Positions 11,340 through 23,365 of a DNA stretch of 64,000 nt are shown here, one piece after another. Below the pieces are notes generated by a model. That model was not told the origin of the DNA and did no database searches. It saw only the letters and a program-made list of their open reading frames with translations. The position numbers were made by a program, and so were the translations under genes. Origin of the DNA: Cunninghamia lanceolata (lineage: Eukaryota; Streptophyta; Pinopsida; Cupressales; Cupressaceae); NCBI GenBank assembly GCA_027924645.1, contig BSBN01001482.1:10186001-10250000 (forward strand). The letters run 5' to 3'. Numbering within the stretch: position 1 is the stretch's first letter; each line of letters starts with the position of its first letter.

Positions 11340-13233
11340 ACTCTAAGATCGTAAAAATGGCATAAAGAATGGCTGTTATGCACCTGAACGTCCTGGATCG
11401 TTTACAAGTAGAACAGCTGGTTTTCAAGGTCAAGGGAGAGAGATTCGATCCATCTTGAGGAAGCCAGGACTGGGTGATCATAAACAACTTCCACTGAGGA
11501 AGAAAGTTTGGTTTCAAGATGGGTATCAAAACTATGGGGCCAGATGGAAATTCCCATCTAAGGAGGATAATATAGCTTACAGAAAACCCTTGAAATCCCA
11601 GCAAGAAGTTTTTAGTGAGTTCCAAGCAAAGAAAGAAGATGCCTCTTATTGAAAGACAGGAGGGATCTAGGAATTTCAAGTGCTTTTTCAAGAGGCTTTC
11701 ATCAAAGAGATTATGTAAAGGGAAGAAGGCCTGACTTTCACAAATATTCTGAGCGACAACTAGAGGAAGGACATGAACCAAAACAAAAAAAGGTCTAGAT
11801 CCCCAAAATTAAGAGAGTTTCTAGACGCAATGAGTTTGGGGAGGTCTCTTTAGATCAATTGGACCAAAAATTAAGAGATAAAACACTCTTATTATCTGAA
11901 ATTGCCTTAATAGGTAAAGTTTTGTCTCCTCACATCTCAGTAGAAGACCTTAAAAAATGGTATCAAGAATCATGGGAAAAGGTAGAGGATTTTTGTGAGT
12001 TGGCAAATGGATTCTTCTGTTTTGTATTCTTAGACAAGGAAGAAAGGAATAGAATCCTCTCAAAGAAAATATGGAAGTTCAATCAAACAGTGATTTGCTG
12101 CCAAGAATGGAGACCTAACTTTCATGTTGGGAAAGAACAAATCCCCCTGATTCCCTTCTGGATTCAACTTCCGTATCTCCCACTAGAATATAGGGATGTT
12201 GAAGTCTTGAAGTGCTTAGGCAACTCCATTGGGGTGTGTAAAGAAGTGGATATTCCAGTGGAGAATCTTTCCTCATCAATAGTCAGAATGCGAATCCTTA
12301 TAGATGCTAAAGAGTTGCTACCCAAAAGACTCAAAATGAAATCCATTCATGGGTTCTGGTTTCAAGACATTATTTTACAAGATGGGATAGATATAGATGA
12401 TTTTGAAAGGCTGAAGGCATCTTTACTCTTTGAAGACACAATGGATAAGAAAGAAATGACAGGCTCCCAGAGGGATATGACAAGTCTAGTCCCAATTGCA
12501 GAAGATAATAACGTGGAGTTTGTCCAAATCTTTGGGGAATCTGAAGGCCCTGGTGAACAAAGAGATAAAGCTATGGAACCTGAACTAGCTATCTTTAGTC
12601 TAGGGGAGATTCAGGTTGTAATAGTAGGTTCAAATACTGCAAGTCTAGTTTTAACTGAGGAGGTCTTCGACTGCAATAGCGAAAAGGATCAGCACTTGAG
12701 TTTTGAGGAATCTGAGCATGAAGAGATGTTTATCTAGGAGGAAAAGTTAATAAATTCTTGTGTCAAAGAGGCTGGAGGACATGTCTTACATAGTCACTTG
12801 CCTTCAAGGGAGGAGGAGGATTGGCTTAACTGGGAAGAGGATATCCCACTACGAGAAATGACTCAAACCTCTAAAAATGACTAGGAGGAGAATGTGGGGA
12901 ATGATCTAGTGCTCAAAGACTTTTCAAAGGATTTGTTACAGGATAATGAAACTTTAAGAGACCTTCTTGATCAGGTAGTGATGAAGGTAGCAAATAATGT
13001 GATTAAGGAGATAGCTGATGAAGTTCTCCAAGAAGATTCAGACAAGGTTGAAAATACGCCCGTATGCCTCAATCAGACGAATATGAAAAGTCCTCTTGCT
13101 AAGGGTACTCCTTCTATTAGGAAAAGTTCTAGGTAGAAATAGATGAGAAAGTATAAAGACCAAGCAAGTGGTTAGAAACATCAGGCTAAACACAGTCCAA
13201 GCAAGAGGAGAGTGCATGGCTCTCCTCGGAAGA
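11340..13233 (+). pseudogene. LINE ORF1 (DUF4283-type)
   Basis: Plant L1 ORF1 is an RNA-binding protein. The N-terminal part reads in one frame from about 11,368 (APERPGSFTSRTAGFQGQ, then RKKVWFQDGYQNYGARW) and shifts frame near 11,640. The main frame then runs to about 13,230 with stops near 11,800, 12,735 and 12,880, and more after 13,130. The core at 11,950-12,390 (FCFVFLDKEERNRILSKKIW, ICCQEWRPNF, IPFWIQLPYLPLEYR, GFWFQDI) matches DUF4283. The C-terminal part is acidic and low in complexity and ends in a basic stretch (SPSKRRVHGSPRKT) just before ORF2. A zinc knuckle is not evident. Not functional. Confidence 0.8.
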
Positions 13234-13234
13234 C

Positions 13235-14100
13235 ATGAGGATACTTATGTGGAATGTTAGGGGTCTCAATGCCCCTAACAAAAGAAAACTCATGAACTCC
13301 CAGATTGATGAGGAAAAATCTGATATCATAATGTTACAAGAAACAAAACTGTCTACTAATTTGAATGTTTAAGTTTTCAAAAACTGGAGAGGCTAGGCTT
13401 TTGAGGTGGTGGTTTCTCAAGGTGCCTCTAGAGGGCTTGCTATAGGATGGAGAAAGCATATTCAACCCCTAGAGGTGATGGAAAAGAATGATAACTTTTA
13501 ATAGGTAAGTTCCCTTCTTTGTTTTTTGGTGCAGACCTTTGGATAGTTAATGTGTACGCTCCTATTTATTTATCTCAGAAAAGACAAGTATGGGAAAGTC
13601 TGTCTGTGTGGCTAGGGCTCTTGAAAAGAAATATATTTTTATTGGGGGATGACTTCAATTCCATTCTTGATGACTTTGAGAAAAATAGGGGCATTTCTCA
13701 TCTGGCTAGATCTCAGCGGGATTTCAAAGATTTTGTTAATCAAAATCTTCTTCTAGATTGTATTCCCAAAAATGGAAAATTTACCTAGACGAACAGAAGG
13801 GAAGATTTTTTAAAAATAGCACAAAGATTGGATAGATTCTTGTTATCTCCAAATTGTTTTAATCTCCCAGTTAAATTTGAGGCGGAGGTTCGGCTCCTGG
13901 TGGGATTGGATCATTTTCCTGTCAAATTAAGAATAGGAGTTGATTCCATACCTAGAAAGAAGAAGTTCATATTTCAAACAATGTGGTTCAGAGATGTCTC
14001 CTTTATCAAAAAAGTAAAAAATTGGTGGACGCAAGTCCCGTTTGTGAAAGGTTCTCGTATGTTTTAGTTAGTAAGTAAATTAAAATTCCTAAAACATAAG
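13235..14100 (+). pseudogene. LINE ORF2, endonuclease domain
   Basis: ORF2 starts at ATG 13,235 with MRILMWNVRGLNAPNKR, the N-terminal strand of AP-type endonucleases. IIMLQETKLS follows, with the catalytic Glu. A frameshift at about 13,430-13,510 leads to LWIVNVYAPIYLSQKRQ and FLLGDDFNSILDDFEKNRG (the GDFN-type catalytic block). After a stop near 13,786 comes RLDRFLLSPNC and then LVGLDHFPVKLRI, corresponding to the SDH catalytic motif with Ser replaced by Leu. Target-primed reverse transcription would begin with this nick. Stops and shifts inactivate it. Confidence 0.82.
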
Positions 14101-16397
14101 GTGATGGATTGGAACAAGTCTCAGTTCCATAATGTTTTTGCAAAAAAATCTAGGTTACAGAAAGAGATGAGAGCTCTAGCAAACCTTATAATTAAAAATG
14201 GTATGGATGCCTCATCCTATCAGCAGGAGAAGCAACTCAAAGCTGAGCTGGAAGAGACCTTAAAAAGAGAAGAAATCTTCTGGAGGCAAAGATTGAAGGA
14301 ATTATGGCTAAAAGAAGGAGACAAAAATACTTCTTTTTTTCACCTCTCAGCTAAGGTCTGTGATTGTGCAAATTCTATTAAATCAAACCAGTTGGAAAAT
14401 GGTCATGTATGCACAGACCCCAAAGAAATTCTCTCTATTGTAAAAGTTTTTTCCAGAAATCTTCTCTCCAGATCCATTCCTGAAGTGCCAAGGGATCATA
14501 ATATCTACAATTTTAGTCCTAAACTGGTAAAGGAGAATCACAAACTGGATTTATTGAAAGAATTCTCCATAGAGGAAGTTAAGGCAGTTGTCTTCTCTCT
14601 AGTGAGTGAAAAAGCCTAGGGGCCGGATGGGTGGACAAGTATTTTTTTTAGAAATGTTGGGACATGGTCAGCACAGACGTCTTTTTGGCAGTTGACAAAT
14701 CAAGGAAACATAGGAATGTGCTTAGGGAATTTAAGTCTACATGTTTAATGCTCATCCCAAAATCCAATTCTCCCCAAACATTTGAAGACTTCAGGCCAAT
14801 CTCTCTATGTAATTTCATTTATAAAATAATCTCCAAGGCTCTGGTGCAACAGTTATCTAGTTTCATGCCTGAATTGATTTTAGATGAGCAGGGGGGCTTT
14901 GTCCGAGGTAAAGAGACACTGAAGGGTGCTATTTTAATGCATGAAATACTACATTCTCTTGATAAAGATAAAGAGGCAGCCATGGTTGTAAAACTAGATA
15001 TGTCCAAGGCTTATGATAGAGTGGAATGGAGTTTCCTTTTGGCTATTCTACTGCAACTAGGGTTCTCTAAAGAAGTGGTAAAATGGATTTCATCATGTGT
15101 CTCAGGGTTTCAGGTTTTAGTTCTTATTAATGGTAAGGAGTCAGAAACTTTTGAACCTTCGCGAGGGCTAAGGCAAGGTGATCCTTTATCCCCTTACCTC
15201 TTCATTCTCATGACAGAGGCACTCACATGGGCAATAAAGGAAGCTAAGAGAAGGTTAGAATGGAAAGGCATTAAGCTTAAAGGGATCCAAGAATCCTTTA
15301 CTCATGCACTTTTTGCAGATGACACATTACTATTTGGTCATGCCTCGATACAAGAAGCCAGAACCATGATGAACATAGTTACGTTGTATTGCCGAGTCTT
15401 AGGACAATTGGTTAATTTTAACAAGTCTATGGTTTTTTTTCAAAATGTTCCCCTCTAGCTTCAGGATGAGATTCAAGGCATCCTTAATCTAGACATATAG
15501 GAATTACCAGGAAGGTATCTAGGTCTTCCTCTCTTCAATGGCAGATACAGAAATGATTTATGGAATAAAGTACTAAGAAACCTGAATACAAATTATCTAG
15601 CTGGAAAGGGCGTAGTTTGTCACTAGCAGGTAGAATTGTGACGATAAAAGTAGTCCTAATTGTGGTTCCAGTTTACATGATGTTGGTTTTTTACATTCCA
15701 AAAGGTATCATTTCCAAAATAGATGGGGTGTGCAGGAAGTTTTTGTGGCAAGGTTCACTTCAAGAGAAGAAAATCCATTTGTTGGCATGGGACAAGGTGT
15801 GCAAGCCTAAAGATGAAGGAGGGGTTGGAATTCTCAATATTGACATACAAAATTAAGCCTTGGGGGCCAAATTGGCATGCAACATGTACACAAAACCTAA
15901 CTCAATATGGGTAAGACTTATGAAGGCAAAATATCTGGACACTTTTAATAATGAAAGAATTTTCACAGTTAAAAATTCTTCCAAAGGCTCAACAATTTGG
16001 AATTTCCTCATCAGAAGTAGAGATATACTTGAGCCCAAACTAACCTGGATAATCCATAATGGAGAAAAGGCAGATTTCTAGATTGATTCTTGGGGTGGTG
16101 AGCTAGCACTTGCTTCTAGGAGGGATCTCACAGAAGCTAGAATCTTCCTTCAATCGAGCTGGGGCTCCAATCTTAAAGATTACTAGCATGTGACAAGGGT
16201 TGGGACTTCAGCCTCAGTAGCTTGGAAGAGAACTCGGGATTGTAACTTTCCAAGGGAATAGAAAGTGTTGCTAAGTCAAATACTAAGGAAGAAATTGGTA
16301 ATTGTTTCTAATGTGGATGATGAAGTGGCCTGGATGGGATCAAAATCGGGCTTCTATTCAGTTAGAGAGGGGTACAGAGACTGTATGCACAAAGTTA
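14101..16397 (+). pseudogene. LINE ORF2, reverse transcriptase and partial zf-RVT
   Basis: After an RT-linker (EIFWRQRLKELWLKEGDKNT) and a frameshift near 14,640, the RT shows TCLMLIPKSNSPQTFEDFRP, SLCNFIYKIISKAL, VVKLDMSKAYDRVEW (catalytic Asp), RGLRQGDPLSPYLFIL, and HALFADDTLLFG with FADD at 15,312-15,323. This is typical of plant L1 RT. Beyond a stop near 15,456 and another frameshift, the C-terminal part reads LAGRIVTIKVVL, CRKFLWQG, HLLAWDKVCKPKDEGGVGI and later AWMGSKSGFYSVREGY, the beginning of zf-RVT, where homology ends. The catalytic residues persist, but the ORF is broken in several places. Confidence 0.88.
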
Positions 16398-16954
16398 TAA
16401 CATATAAAATATATTATATTCACATATTTATAAATATAGTATAATATATAATGGTATATTTAGACTAAACATATTTAATATTTAATATTTTATTATTTTT
16501 ATTTTATATATAATATATAATATATAGTCTCTAATATAATTGTATTAATCTGTGTTTAGTATATTTAATTTATTGGAAAAATAATATTATATTATAAAAT
16601 TATTTATTTATATTAAGTATTTATTTATAATTTAATCATATTTATTTTGTATATAATATATAATATTTAATATAGTTATATTTGTTATTATTTAGCATAT
16701 TTAATATAATGTTAATTATTTGGAAATGAGATAGAGAGACATAGAAGAGGATAGACAAAGAGAGGGAGATAGAGAGAGGAAGAGAGAAAGAGAGGTAGAG
16801 AAGGGGAGAGATGGAGAGATAAAGGGATAAACAAAGACAAAGGAAAAGAGAAGTGGAGAGGTATAGAGAGAATGAAAAAGAGAGGAAGACAAAAAAGACA
16901 TGGAGGAAGAGAGAAGTGGAGAGACAAAGAGATAGACAAATACAGAGACATATT

Positions 16955-16996
<42 letters not shown>

Positions 16997-17586
16997 TATT
17001 TATAACTTATATATATGTATTTTATATATAATTATATAGTATCTAATGTAATTGTATTTATTATTGTATAGTATATTTTATATAATATAAATGATTTAAT
17101 ATATTTTAAAAATGCTATTATATTAAAAAATCATTTGTTTATATTAAATATTTATTTATAATTTAATCATATATATTTTGTATACAATATATAATATCTA
17201 ATATAGTTATATTTGTTATTATATTGCATATTTTATATAATGTAAATTATGTAAAAGTGAGATAGAGAGACATAGAGGAGGCTAGAGAAAGAGAGATATA
17301 GATAGAGGGAGGGAGAGAAGAAGTGAGATAAAGATAGAGGTGGAAAGAGAAAAAGAGATATAGAAAGAGAGACAAGGAGAATGAAAGAGAGGTAAAGGAA
17401 GAGAGAAGTGGAGAAACAAATAGATAAAGGGATACATAGAGAGATGAATAGAGAAATGGAGAGAGATAGAGATAATGAAAGAGAGAGGAAAAGAGAAAGA
17501 TAGGTAGAGGAAGAGAGAAAGGCAGGTAGAGGAATAGAGAAGGTGATAGAGTGGGAGATAGATGAATACACAGAGAGAGAGAGAGA
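16398..17586. repeat. tandem AT-rich/GA-rich repeat, two units
   Basis: Two similar units of about 0.55 kb each (roughly 16,470-16,990 and 17,000-17,586). Each has an AT-rich half, with ATTTATTTATAATTTAATCA near 16,620 and again near 17,150, and a purine-rich half starting GAGATAGAGAGACATAGA (16,728 and 17,260). Both units end in pure GA dinucleotides. Long reading frames here are low-complexity artefacts. Confidence 0.75.
16957..16990 (+). repeat. (AG)n microsatellite
   Basis: A perfect AG run of about 34 bp closes the first GA-rich unit. A shorter run near 17,573-17,587 closes the second, directly at the gypsy 5' LTR edge. Confidence 0.9.
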
Positions 17587-18048
17587 GTTCCGGAGGTCAT
17601 AACTTTTGACTCAGATGTGGGTTTGGGCTAAAATTTTACAAGTGGATGCGTTATGAGGTGGCATGTGGATTCCCAACCTATCCTAGTTGATTGGACCCCG
17701 TTTTGGCACTTTTTTGGGGCTTGAAACTTTCATCTTGGCCCTCAAAATGGCAATTTAGTGTTTTTTTCCTAGTTTTTTAAAAGTTGGTTTTGTTAATAAC
17801 TCGAAACTCATGTTTCGAATTTAGGATGTTAGTTGGCATTTCATCCTACCTTAGTTTTAGGAAGTTTTTGGGGAAAAAACTGGATTCTCAAGATACGCAT
17901 GTAAAATTACCTAAAATGGCAAAATCTGGCAATTGTCGAAATCTACCAAAAATGGTAATTTTTTAATTTTTTTTGTTTTCTTTGATATAGGAGAGTTTTC
18001 TCTCATTGTAGTAGTAGAGTTGGTGAATAGAAGTTTATTTTGTTTTCC

Positions 18049-18764
18049 ACCCCTACTATAGCCCCCCGGGTTGGGTGGGATGCGCCTATAATTTCCCCCC
18101 ACCCGGGAGAGAATTATCGCTGTGGTTGGGCCCCCACTCCCTACTATAGCTTTCTATAGTTGTGTCAAAATGCTATGGATTCCGAGATTCTATCTCCAAG
18201 ATGGATTCTATTTACTTGTGCACTCACTTCTCGATGGCTAGATCCAACCGGGGCCCTAAAATAAATAAGTTGTCTAATCTTCTCTGACTTATCTTCTCCC
18301 ACCAACATTATAACCTCCTTATATCTCCCAGGAAACTCTAGTAGTGGGTGGGAGGGAGATATAGATGCTATAATTCCTAGGAACCTTCAACAATTATAAC
18401 CGTAAGGGGGGGCTGGGTGGGAGTTCTAGTTCCGCCACCCACAACTTAGGCATCTACCGTAACCTAACCTTAGAATAGGACGGGGGTGGGGGGGAATTCT
18501 AGTGTGACGTATAGACTATGGCGTACCAGTCAACTATCTTTCTAGACCGGCCATCTGATATACGTAACAATAATTCAGGATGGGAGGGTCCGAGATCATC
18601 CCAAAGCTAAATCAACCACCTTGCTGGGCCCACCCACCCATATTGAAAGATTGATCTCGAATAATGGTTGAACTACTCATCTATTGATACGGGGGGGAAG
18701 CAGCTGGGGGAGCATGTTACGTATAAAATTTAGATGATTGAATGAATGATAGGGTTTAGGGGGA
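18049..18764 (+). other. G-rich block present only in the 5' LTR
   Basis: 716 bp, replaced by only 28 bp (23,845-23,872) in the 3' LTR. It contains GGGTTGGGTGGG/CCCACCCGGG inverted arms (18,065-18,107) and G-run clusters at 18,340-18,358, 18,406-18,421 and 18,482-18,494 that could form quadruplexes. Its right end holds a TATA box. I see no terminal inverted repeats, so a DNA-transposon insertion is not supported. Confidence 0.6.
18722..18728 (+). promoter_or_regulatory. TATA box of the chromovirus 5' LTR
   Basis: TATAAAA about 80 bp before the LTR end, the expected place for an LTR promoter. It lies within the block missing from the 3' LTR, so the short form would lack this promoter. Confidence 0.55.
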
Positions 18765-18809
18765 TTAATGGCACAATTCTATTGAGTGTATGTTGTTGGC
18801 TTCATCATC

Positions 18810-18821
18810 TGGTATCAGAGC
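18810..18821 (+). promoter_or_regulatory. primer-binding site, initiator tRNA-Met type
   Basis: TGGTATCAGAGC, the standard plant PBS complementary to the initiator tRNA-Met 3' end, 2-3 bp after the LTR. The gag ATG follows 6 bp later. Confidence 0.9.
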
Positions 18822-18827
18822 AGGAAG

Positions 18828-19849
18828 ATGGCTGGGAGAGGAAGTGGAAGAGGCAATCTTGCCCAGATGCATAGAGAAATGTAAAATCTACAAAGGCAAG
18901 TAGTAGAACTTACAACACGGATGGAAAACCAAAGACTGGGTACAGGAGGAGACAAATCTAATGAAGAGATAGGTCAAGGAGGTGCAGATCAAGATACAGA
19001 ACATGAAGAAGAAGAACTAGAAGGCATGAGTTTTGAGGAGAGGATGCTTAGGGCCTTAGAAGGGAAAAATGAAAGGGTCAAGGTAGATGTTTCAGATTAT
19101 GCAGGTAGTCTTAAACCAGAGGAGTTGATAGACCTGTTGAATGACATGAGAAAATATTTTGAATGGAAATCCATGACAGAGGAAAAGAAGGTGAAATTCG
19201 CATGCACCAAATTAAAGGGTCATGCAATGATTTGGTGGGATCATCTTCAAAAGGAATGAACAAGCAAATGCATGGATAAGATCAGGACATGGAATAAAAT
19301 GGAGAAGAAGTTGAGAGAATAATTTTTTCCCATAGATTATGCGCAAACCCTTTTTCGTAGGTTTCAAAATTTAAAGCAGAACATCTCTTCTGTACAAGAT
19401 TATACAAATGAGTTTTCTATGTTGCCTATACATATATAGCATCAAGAAACTAATGAACATATGGCTGCTAGATATGTGAATGGCCTGAAATTCTCTATTC
19501 AAGATGAATTGAGCATGCATCAACTCAATAGTATGGAAGAGGCTTACCAATTGGATCTAAAGGCTGAAGTAAAACAAAACAACTAATACCATTAGAGGAA
19601 TAGAGGAGGAGAAGGGGTACATCAACCCCATTTCGAGGAGGTTTGAATTATGGCAGGAGAGAGTCATCCCATGGATTGGAAAAATAAGTAGACACTCGCC
19701 AAGATCCTCTGAATCAAGAACGAGGAAGGAGATTTCAAAGAGGTAGAGGTTATGGTAGTGATAGAGGATGGGAAAACTAGAGAAGGCCTTTCACTTGTTT
19801 CAGATGTGGAGAAGAAGGTCATAGGGCATTTGAATGCTCAAATTATAAC
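18828..19849 (+). pseudogene. gag: chromovirus gag with CCHC knuckle
   Basis: The start is the ATG 6 bp after the PBS (MAGRGSGRGNLAQMHREM, then a stop at 18,882). The frame continues with an acidic stretch and the retrotransposon gag core (YFEWKSMTEEKKVKFACTKL, GHAMIWWDHLQKE), another stop at 19,257, then FFPIDYAQTLFRRFQNLKQN, VQDYTNEF and AARYVNGLKFSIQDEL. After a frameshift comes the zinc knuckle TCFRCGEEGHRAFEC, with its CX2CX4HX4C motif at 19,796-19,837 intact. The protein would bind element RNA. Several stops plus the frameshift make it a pseudogene. Confidence 0.85.
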
Positions 19850-20456
19850 ATGCAAGAAAGAAATCAAGGAGGACAAACTAGGGTGAACCTGATTCAAACA
19901 CAACATGAAGTGGAAGGGAGGAAACTAAAGGTTCCACCAGATGTGGGAGAAAGTCTCATGATGAGAAGAGCAATGGTGATTCCAAAGAAGGAGAAAACAC
20001 AAGCCAAAAGCTTTGATGGTTCATGGCTTCGAACCAATATATTTAGAACCAGATGCACTTCGGGGGGCAAGGTATGTCAAGTTATTGTTGACGGAGGTAG
20101 TTGTGAAAATATGGTTTCTAAAGAAATTGTAGAAAAATTTAATTTACACTATGAAAAACATCCTCATCCGTAGCATTGCATGGTTTAAAAAGGGAAATGA
20201 AGACACTGTTGATAAAAAAAAGACTAAGTTTAGCATAGGGAAGATCTATCAGGATGAGATATGGTGTGATGTTGTCCCAATGGATGCTTGTCATGTGTTA
20301 TTGGGAAGGCCATGGCAGTATGATAGAAAAGTTATGCATGATGGAGAGAAAAACACATACACCTTTTGGAAAGATGGCTCTAAGGTGATTTTGTTGCCTC
20401 TCAAGGATGAAGGAAAAGGTGAGACCATGTTGTCTAAAAGAGATCTTGTTAAATAA
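19850..20456 (+). pseudogene. chromovirus protease
   Basis: The protease domain shows CQVIVDGGSCENMVSKEIVE, with the DGGSC active-site variant common in plant chromoviruses. After a frame change near 20,150 come WFKKGNEDTVDKK, DEIWCDVVPMDACHVLLGRP and WQYDRKVMHDGEKNTY, the C-terminal part of the retropepsin-like fold. The catalytic Asp is intact. The frame change would prevent synthesis of a whole enzyme. The frame ends at TAA 20,454-20,456 and RT continues in the same frame. Confidence 0.82.
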
Positions 20457-21850
20457 ATGAAGGTGACAGGGTGTTGTAATGCATTACTAGTGAAAAAAGG
20501 TGAAGAGAAAGATATTTCAGTTCCCCCAGAAGTAGCAGAGCTATTGAAAGAATTTGTTGATGTTGTGCCTGATGAATTACCTGATGGTCTACCGCCAAAG
20601 AGAGATATTCAACATCATATTGATTTGATTCTAGGAGAAACTCTACCCAACCAAGCAGATGATAGGATGAATCCAATACAACATGCAGAGTTGAATAAGC
20701 AAGTAACATAACTCAGAAGTAAAGGTGTGGTGAGTGAGAGCATGAGCCCATGTGTTGTACCTGCATTGTTAACCCCAAAAAAAGATGGAACATGGAGGAT
20801 GCACACTGATAGCAAAGCAATTAATAAGATTACCATCAAGTATCAGTTTCCTATACCTCGTATGGAGGACATGATGGATATCCTTGTAGGGGCCAAATAT
20901 TTCAGCAAGATTGACCTACGAAGTGGCTACCACCAAATCTTGGTCCAAGAAGGGGATGAGTGGAAGACAACCTTTAAGACTAGAGATGGATTATATGAGT
21001 GGATGGTTATGCCATTCGGGTTATCAAATGCACCTAGCACATTTATGAGATTGATGAACACTATACTACGACCTTACATTGGTAAGTTTGTGGTAGTTTA
21101 TTTTGATGATATTTTGGTATTTAGTAATAGCAAAGAAGAGCACCTACAACACTTGAGAAGCTCTATGCCAATTTGAAGAAGTGTAGGTTCATGCAGGACA
21201 ATTTGGTTTTTTTAGGCTTTGTCATTTCTAAAGATGGTGTCAGAATGGATCCAGAAAAGGTCAGGGCAATTCTAGAATGGCTTAGTCCAAGCAGCATCAT
21301 AGAGGTAAAAAGTTTTCATGGCTTGGCCACTTTCTATCGAAAGTTCATTCAAAATTTTAGTAGTATTGTATCTCCTATAACAAATTGCACCAAAGGAAGG
21401 GAGTTTGTATGGACCAAGGATGCTGAGGAGAGCTTTAAGTACTTGAAGCAAAAGGTAACAGAAGCACCTATACTTGCATTGCTAAATTTTGATAAGGTAT
21501 TTGAAGTAGAATGTGATGCCTCCCATGTGGAAATAGGTGTTGTGTTTAGCCAAGCTAGAAAACCTATATCTTTCTTTAGTGAAAAGTTGAATGAAGTGAG
21601 AAAGAATTATTCTACTTATGATTTGGAATTTTATGCAATTGTTCAAGCATTGAGGCATTGAAGACATTATCTAGTTCCATAGGAATTTGTATTGTTTACA
21701 GATCATATTGCATTGACATACTTGAACACACAGAAAAAGTTGAATAGTAGGTATGCCAAGTGGGTCTCTTTCTTGCAGGGTTACAATTTTGTGTTGAAGC
21801 ATAAGTCTGGAAAACAAAATTAGGTTGCAGATGCATTAAGTAGGCGTGTT
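20457..21850 (+). pseudogene. chromovirus reverse transcriptase and RNase H
   Basis: RT blocks in order: [73 protein letters not shown] (catalytic Asp), [18 protein letters not shown], and [11 protein letters not shown] with YFDD at 21,099-21,110. A frame change near 21,170 leads to CRFMQDNLVFLGFVIS and the connection domain. RNase H follows as EVECDASHVEIGVVFSQ, PISFFSEKLNEVRKNYSTYD and FTDHIALTYL, with stops near 21,659 and 21,680. KHKSGKQN, a stop, and VADALSR close the domain near 21,842. A stop near 20,709 separates the RT entry. Motifs survive, but the ORF does not. Confidence 0.9.
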
Positions 21851-23297
21851 GCACTTTTGACCACAATGGAAACTGAGGTGATAGGTTTTCATACCATCAA
21901 AAATTTGTATGAGTCTGATGATGATTTTTGGGAGATTGTGGAACAATTGAAGGCACCAGTATTTGGTAACTTGGATACTTTAGGGGTGAATATTTTATGC
22001 AAGATGGGTATCTATTTAAAGGAAAACAACTATGCATGCCAGCTGGCTCTATGAGGGAAAACATTATCAGAGAATTTCATAGTAGTGGGTTGGCTGGACA
22101 TTTTGGTAAGGACAAGACAATAGCCTTGATAGAAGATAAATATTACTGGCCAAAGATGAAAAGGGTTATAACTAGGTATGTATCAAGGTGTAGGATCTAC
22201 CAAGTATCTAAGGGACATTCACAAAATACATGGTTAAATATGCCATTACCAGTACCAAGCACACCATGGACAGATTTGAGCATGGACTTTGTGTTGGGAC
22301 TTCACATACTCAACGAGGTAGTGACTCCATTTTTATAGTTGTTGATAGGTTCTCTAGGATGGTTCATTCTATTGCCTGTAAGAAAACTAATGATGCGACG
22401 ACGGTAGCAGATTTTTTTTCAGAATTTGTTTGACTACATGGTGTTCTGAAGACTATTACATCTGATAGGGATACCAAATTCCTCAGTCATTTCAAGAGGA
22501 CTTTATGGAAGAATATGGGGACCAAGTTACAGTTTAGTAGTGCCTATCATCCTCAATCGGATGGGCAAACAGAGGTAGTCAATTGGAGTCTAGGAAATTT
22601 GTTGAGGTGTATTGTTGGAGAAAAACCAAAATAATGGGACATGGCATTACCCCAGGCCGAATTTGCCTATAATAGTTCTATTAACAGATCAATAGGAAAG
22701 TCCCCTTTCCAGATTGTGTATAGAAGGAATCCTAAGGGTGTTCTAGATTTGCTACAACTACTAATGAAAGATAGGCTCAGTGATGATGGGGAAGCATTTG
22801 CAGAACACCTTCAATAGTTGTAGAAAGATGTGAGACATAAGTTGTAGGACAGTAATGAGAAGTACAAGAATATAGTGGATTCTAGTAGGCAACATCAAAC
22901 ATTCAATGAAGGTTACTTAGTGATGATATATTTGAGAAAAGAGCAGTTTCCTACTGGAACATACCATAATTTGAAGTACAGGAAAATTGGTCCTTGCAAA
23001 ATTACAAAGAAGATCAATGATAATGCATATGAGGTCAGTTTACCAGATGATCTCAATATTTCTCCTGTGTTTAATATTTTGAATTTATATGCATCCCATG
23101 GTGAGGATGATGCTGAAGATAGTCAACTAGAAGTGGCATGGCACCACCACATTCCCCATAAGAAGATGGAAAAGATTGCACAAGTTCTTGATAAGAAAAC
23201 TATCTACACTTGGCAAGGGCAGTACAACAAGTATTTAGTACAGTGGGAAGGATTGCCACCAATAGATAGCATGTGGATTACAGAGTGGGAAGTGTAG
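21851..23297 (+). pseudogene. chromovirus integrase with chromodomain-like tail
   Basis: The zinc-binding part reads REFHSSGLAGHFGKDKT and [12 protein letters not shown]; the second Cys of the CxxC pair is Tyr. The core shows [11 protein letters not shown] (Asp), [13 protein letters not shown] (Asp) and [20 protein letters not shown] (Glu), in different frames with stops near 22,432 and 22,633. The C-terminus has the GPY/F-type module (YHNLKYRKIGPCKITKKIND) and ends NKYLVQWEGLPPIDSMWITE, which fits a chromodomain (YLVKWkGlp...tWe). Chromodomains direct integration to particular chromatin. The same frame can be followed past the TAG at 23,295 to QLDPVKWQ. Confidence 0.85.
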
Positions 23298-23365
23298 CAG
23301 TTGGATCCAGTCAAGTGGCAGTAGTTCGAAGACACTCACTTGCAGGAGCTGTGTTCTTTTCAACT

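Larger units (their letters stand above)
11340..16397 (+). mobile_element. L1-type LINE, decayed and 3'-truncated
   Basis: ORF1 with a DUF4283-like domain is followed directly by ORF2 with an endonuclease, RT and the start of the zf-RVT region, the standard plant L1 layout. Homology stops at about 16,397 in AT-rich DNA, before the end of zf-RVT, so the 3' UTR and poly(A) are gone. Loss of the 3' end is the reverse of the usual 5' truncation. Frameshifts and stops occur throughout. No target-site duplication can be identified. Confidence 0.88.
17587..18807 (+). repeat. chromovirus 5' LTR (long form)
   Basis: Matches the 3' LTR from TTCCGGAGGTCATAACTTTTGACTC through the region before 18,048, and again from 18,765 (TTAATGGCACAATTCTATTG) to the end. 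Its first bases, TGTTGCAGGG in the 3' copy, are lost or eroded at the GA repeat. Between these parts is a 716-bp block absent from the 3' LTR. The end is taken as CATCA just before the PBS; the exact last base is uncertain by a few nucleotides. Confidence 0.8.

Noticed and set aside
16712..17600. Long Ser/Leu/Phe-rich minus-strand ORFs
   Set aside because: They are translations of the GA-rich low-complexity repeat.
18049..18764. DNA transposon inserted in the chromovirus 5' LTR
   Set aside because: No terminal inverted repeats or target duplication, and the block contains the LTR's TATA box, which suggests it belongs to the LTR.
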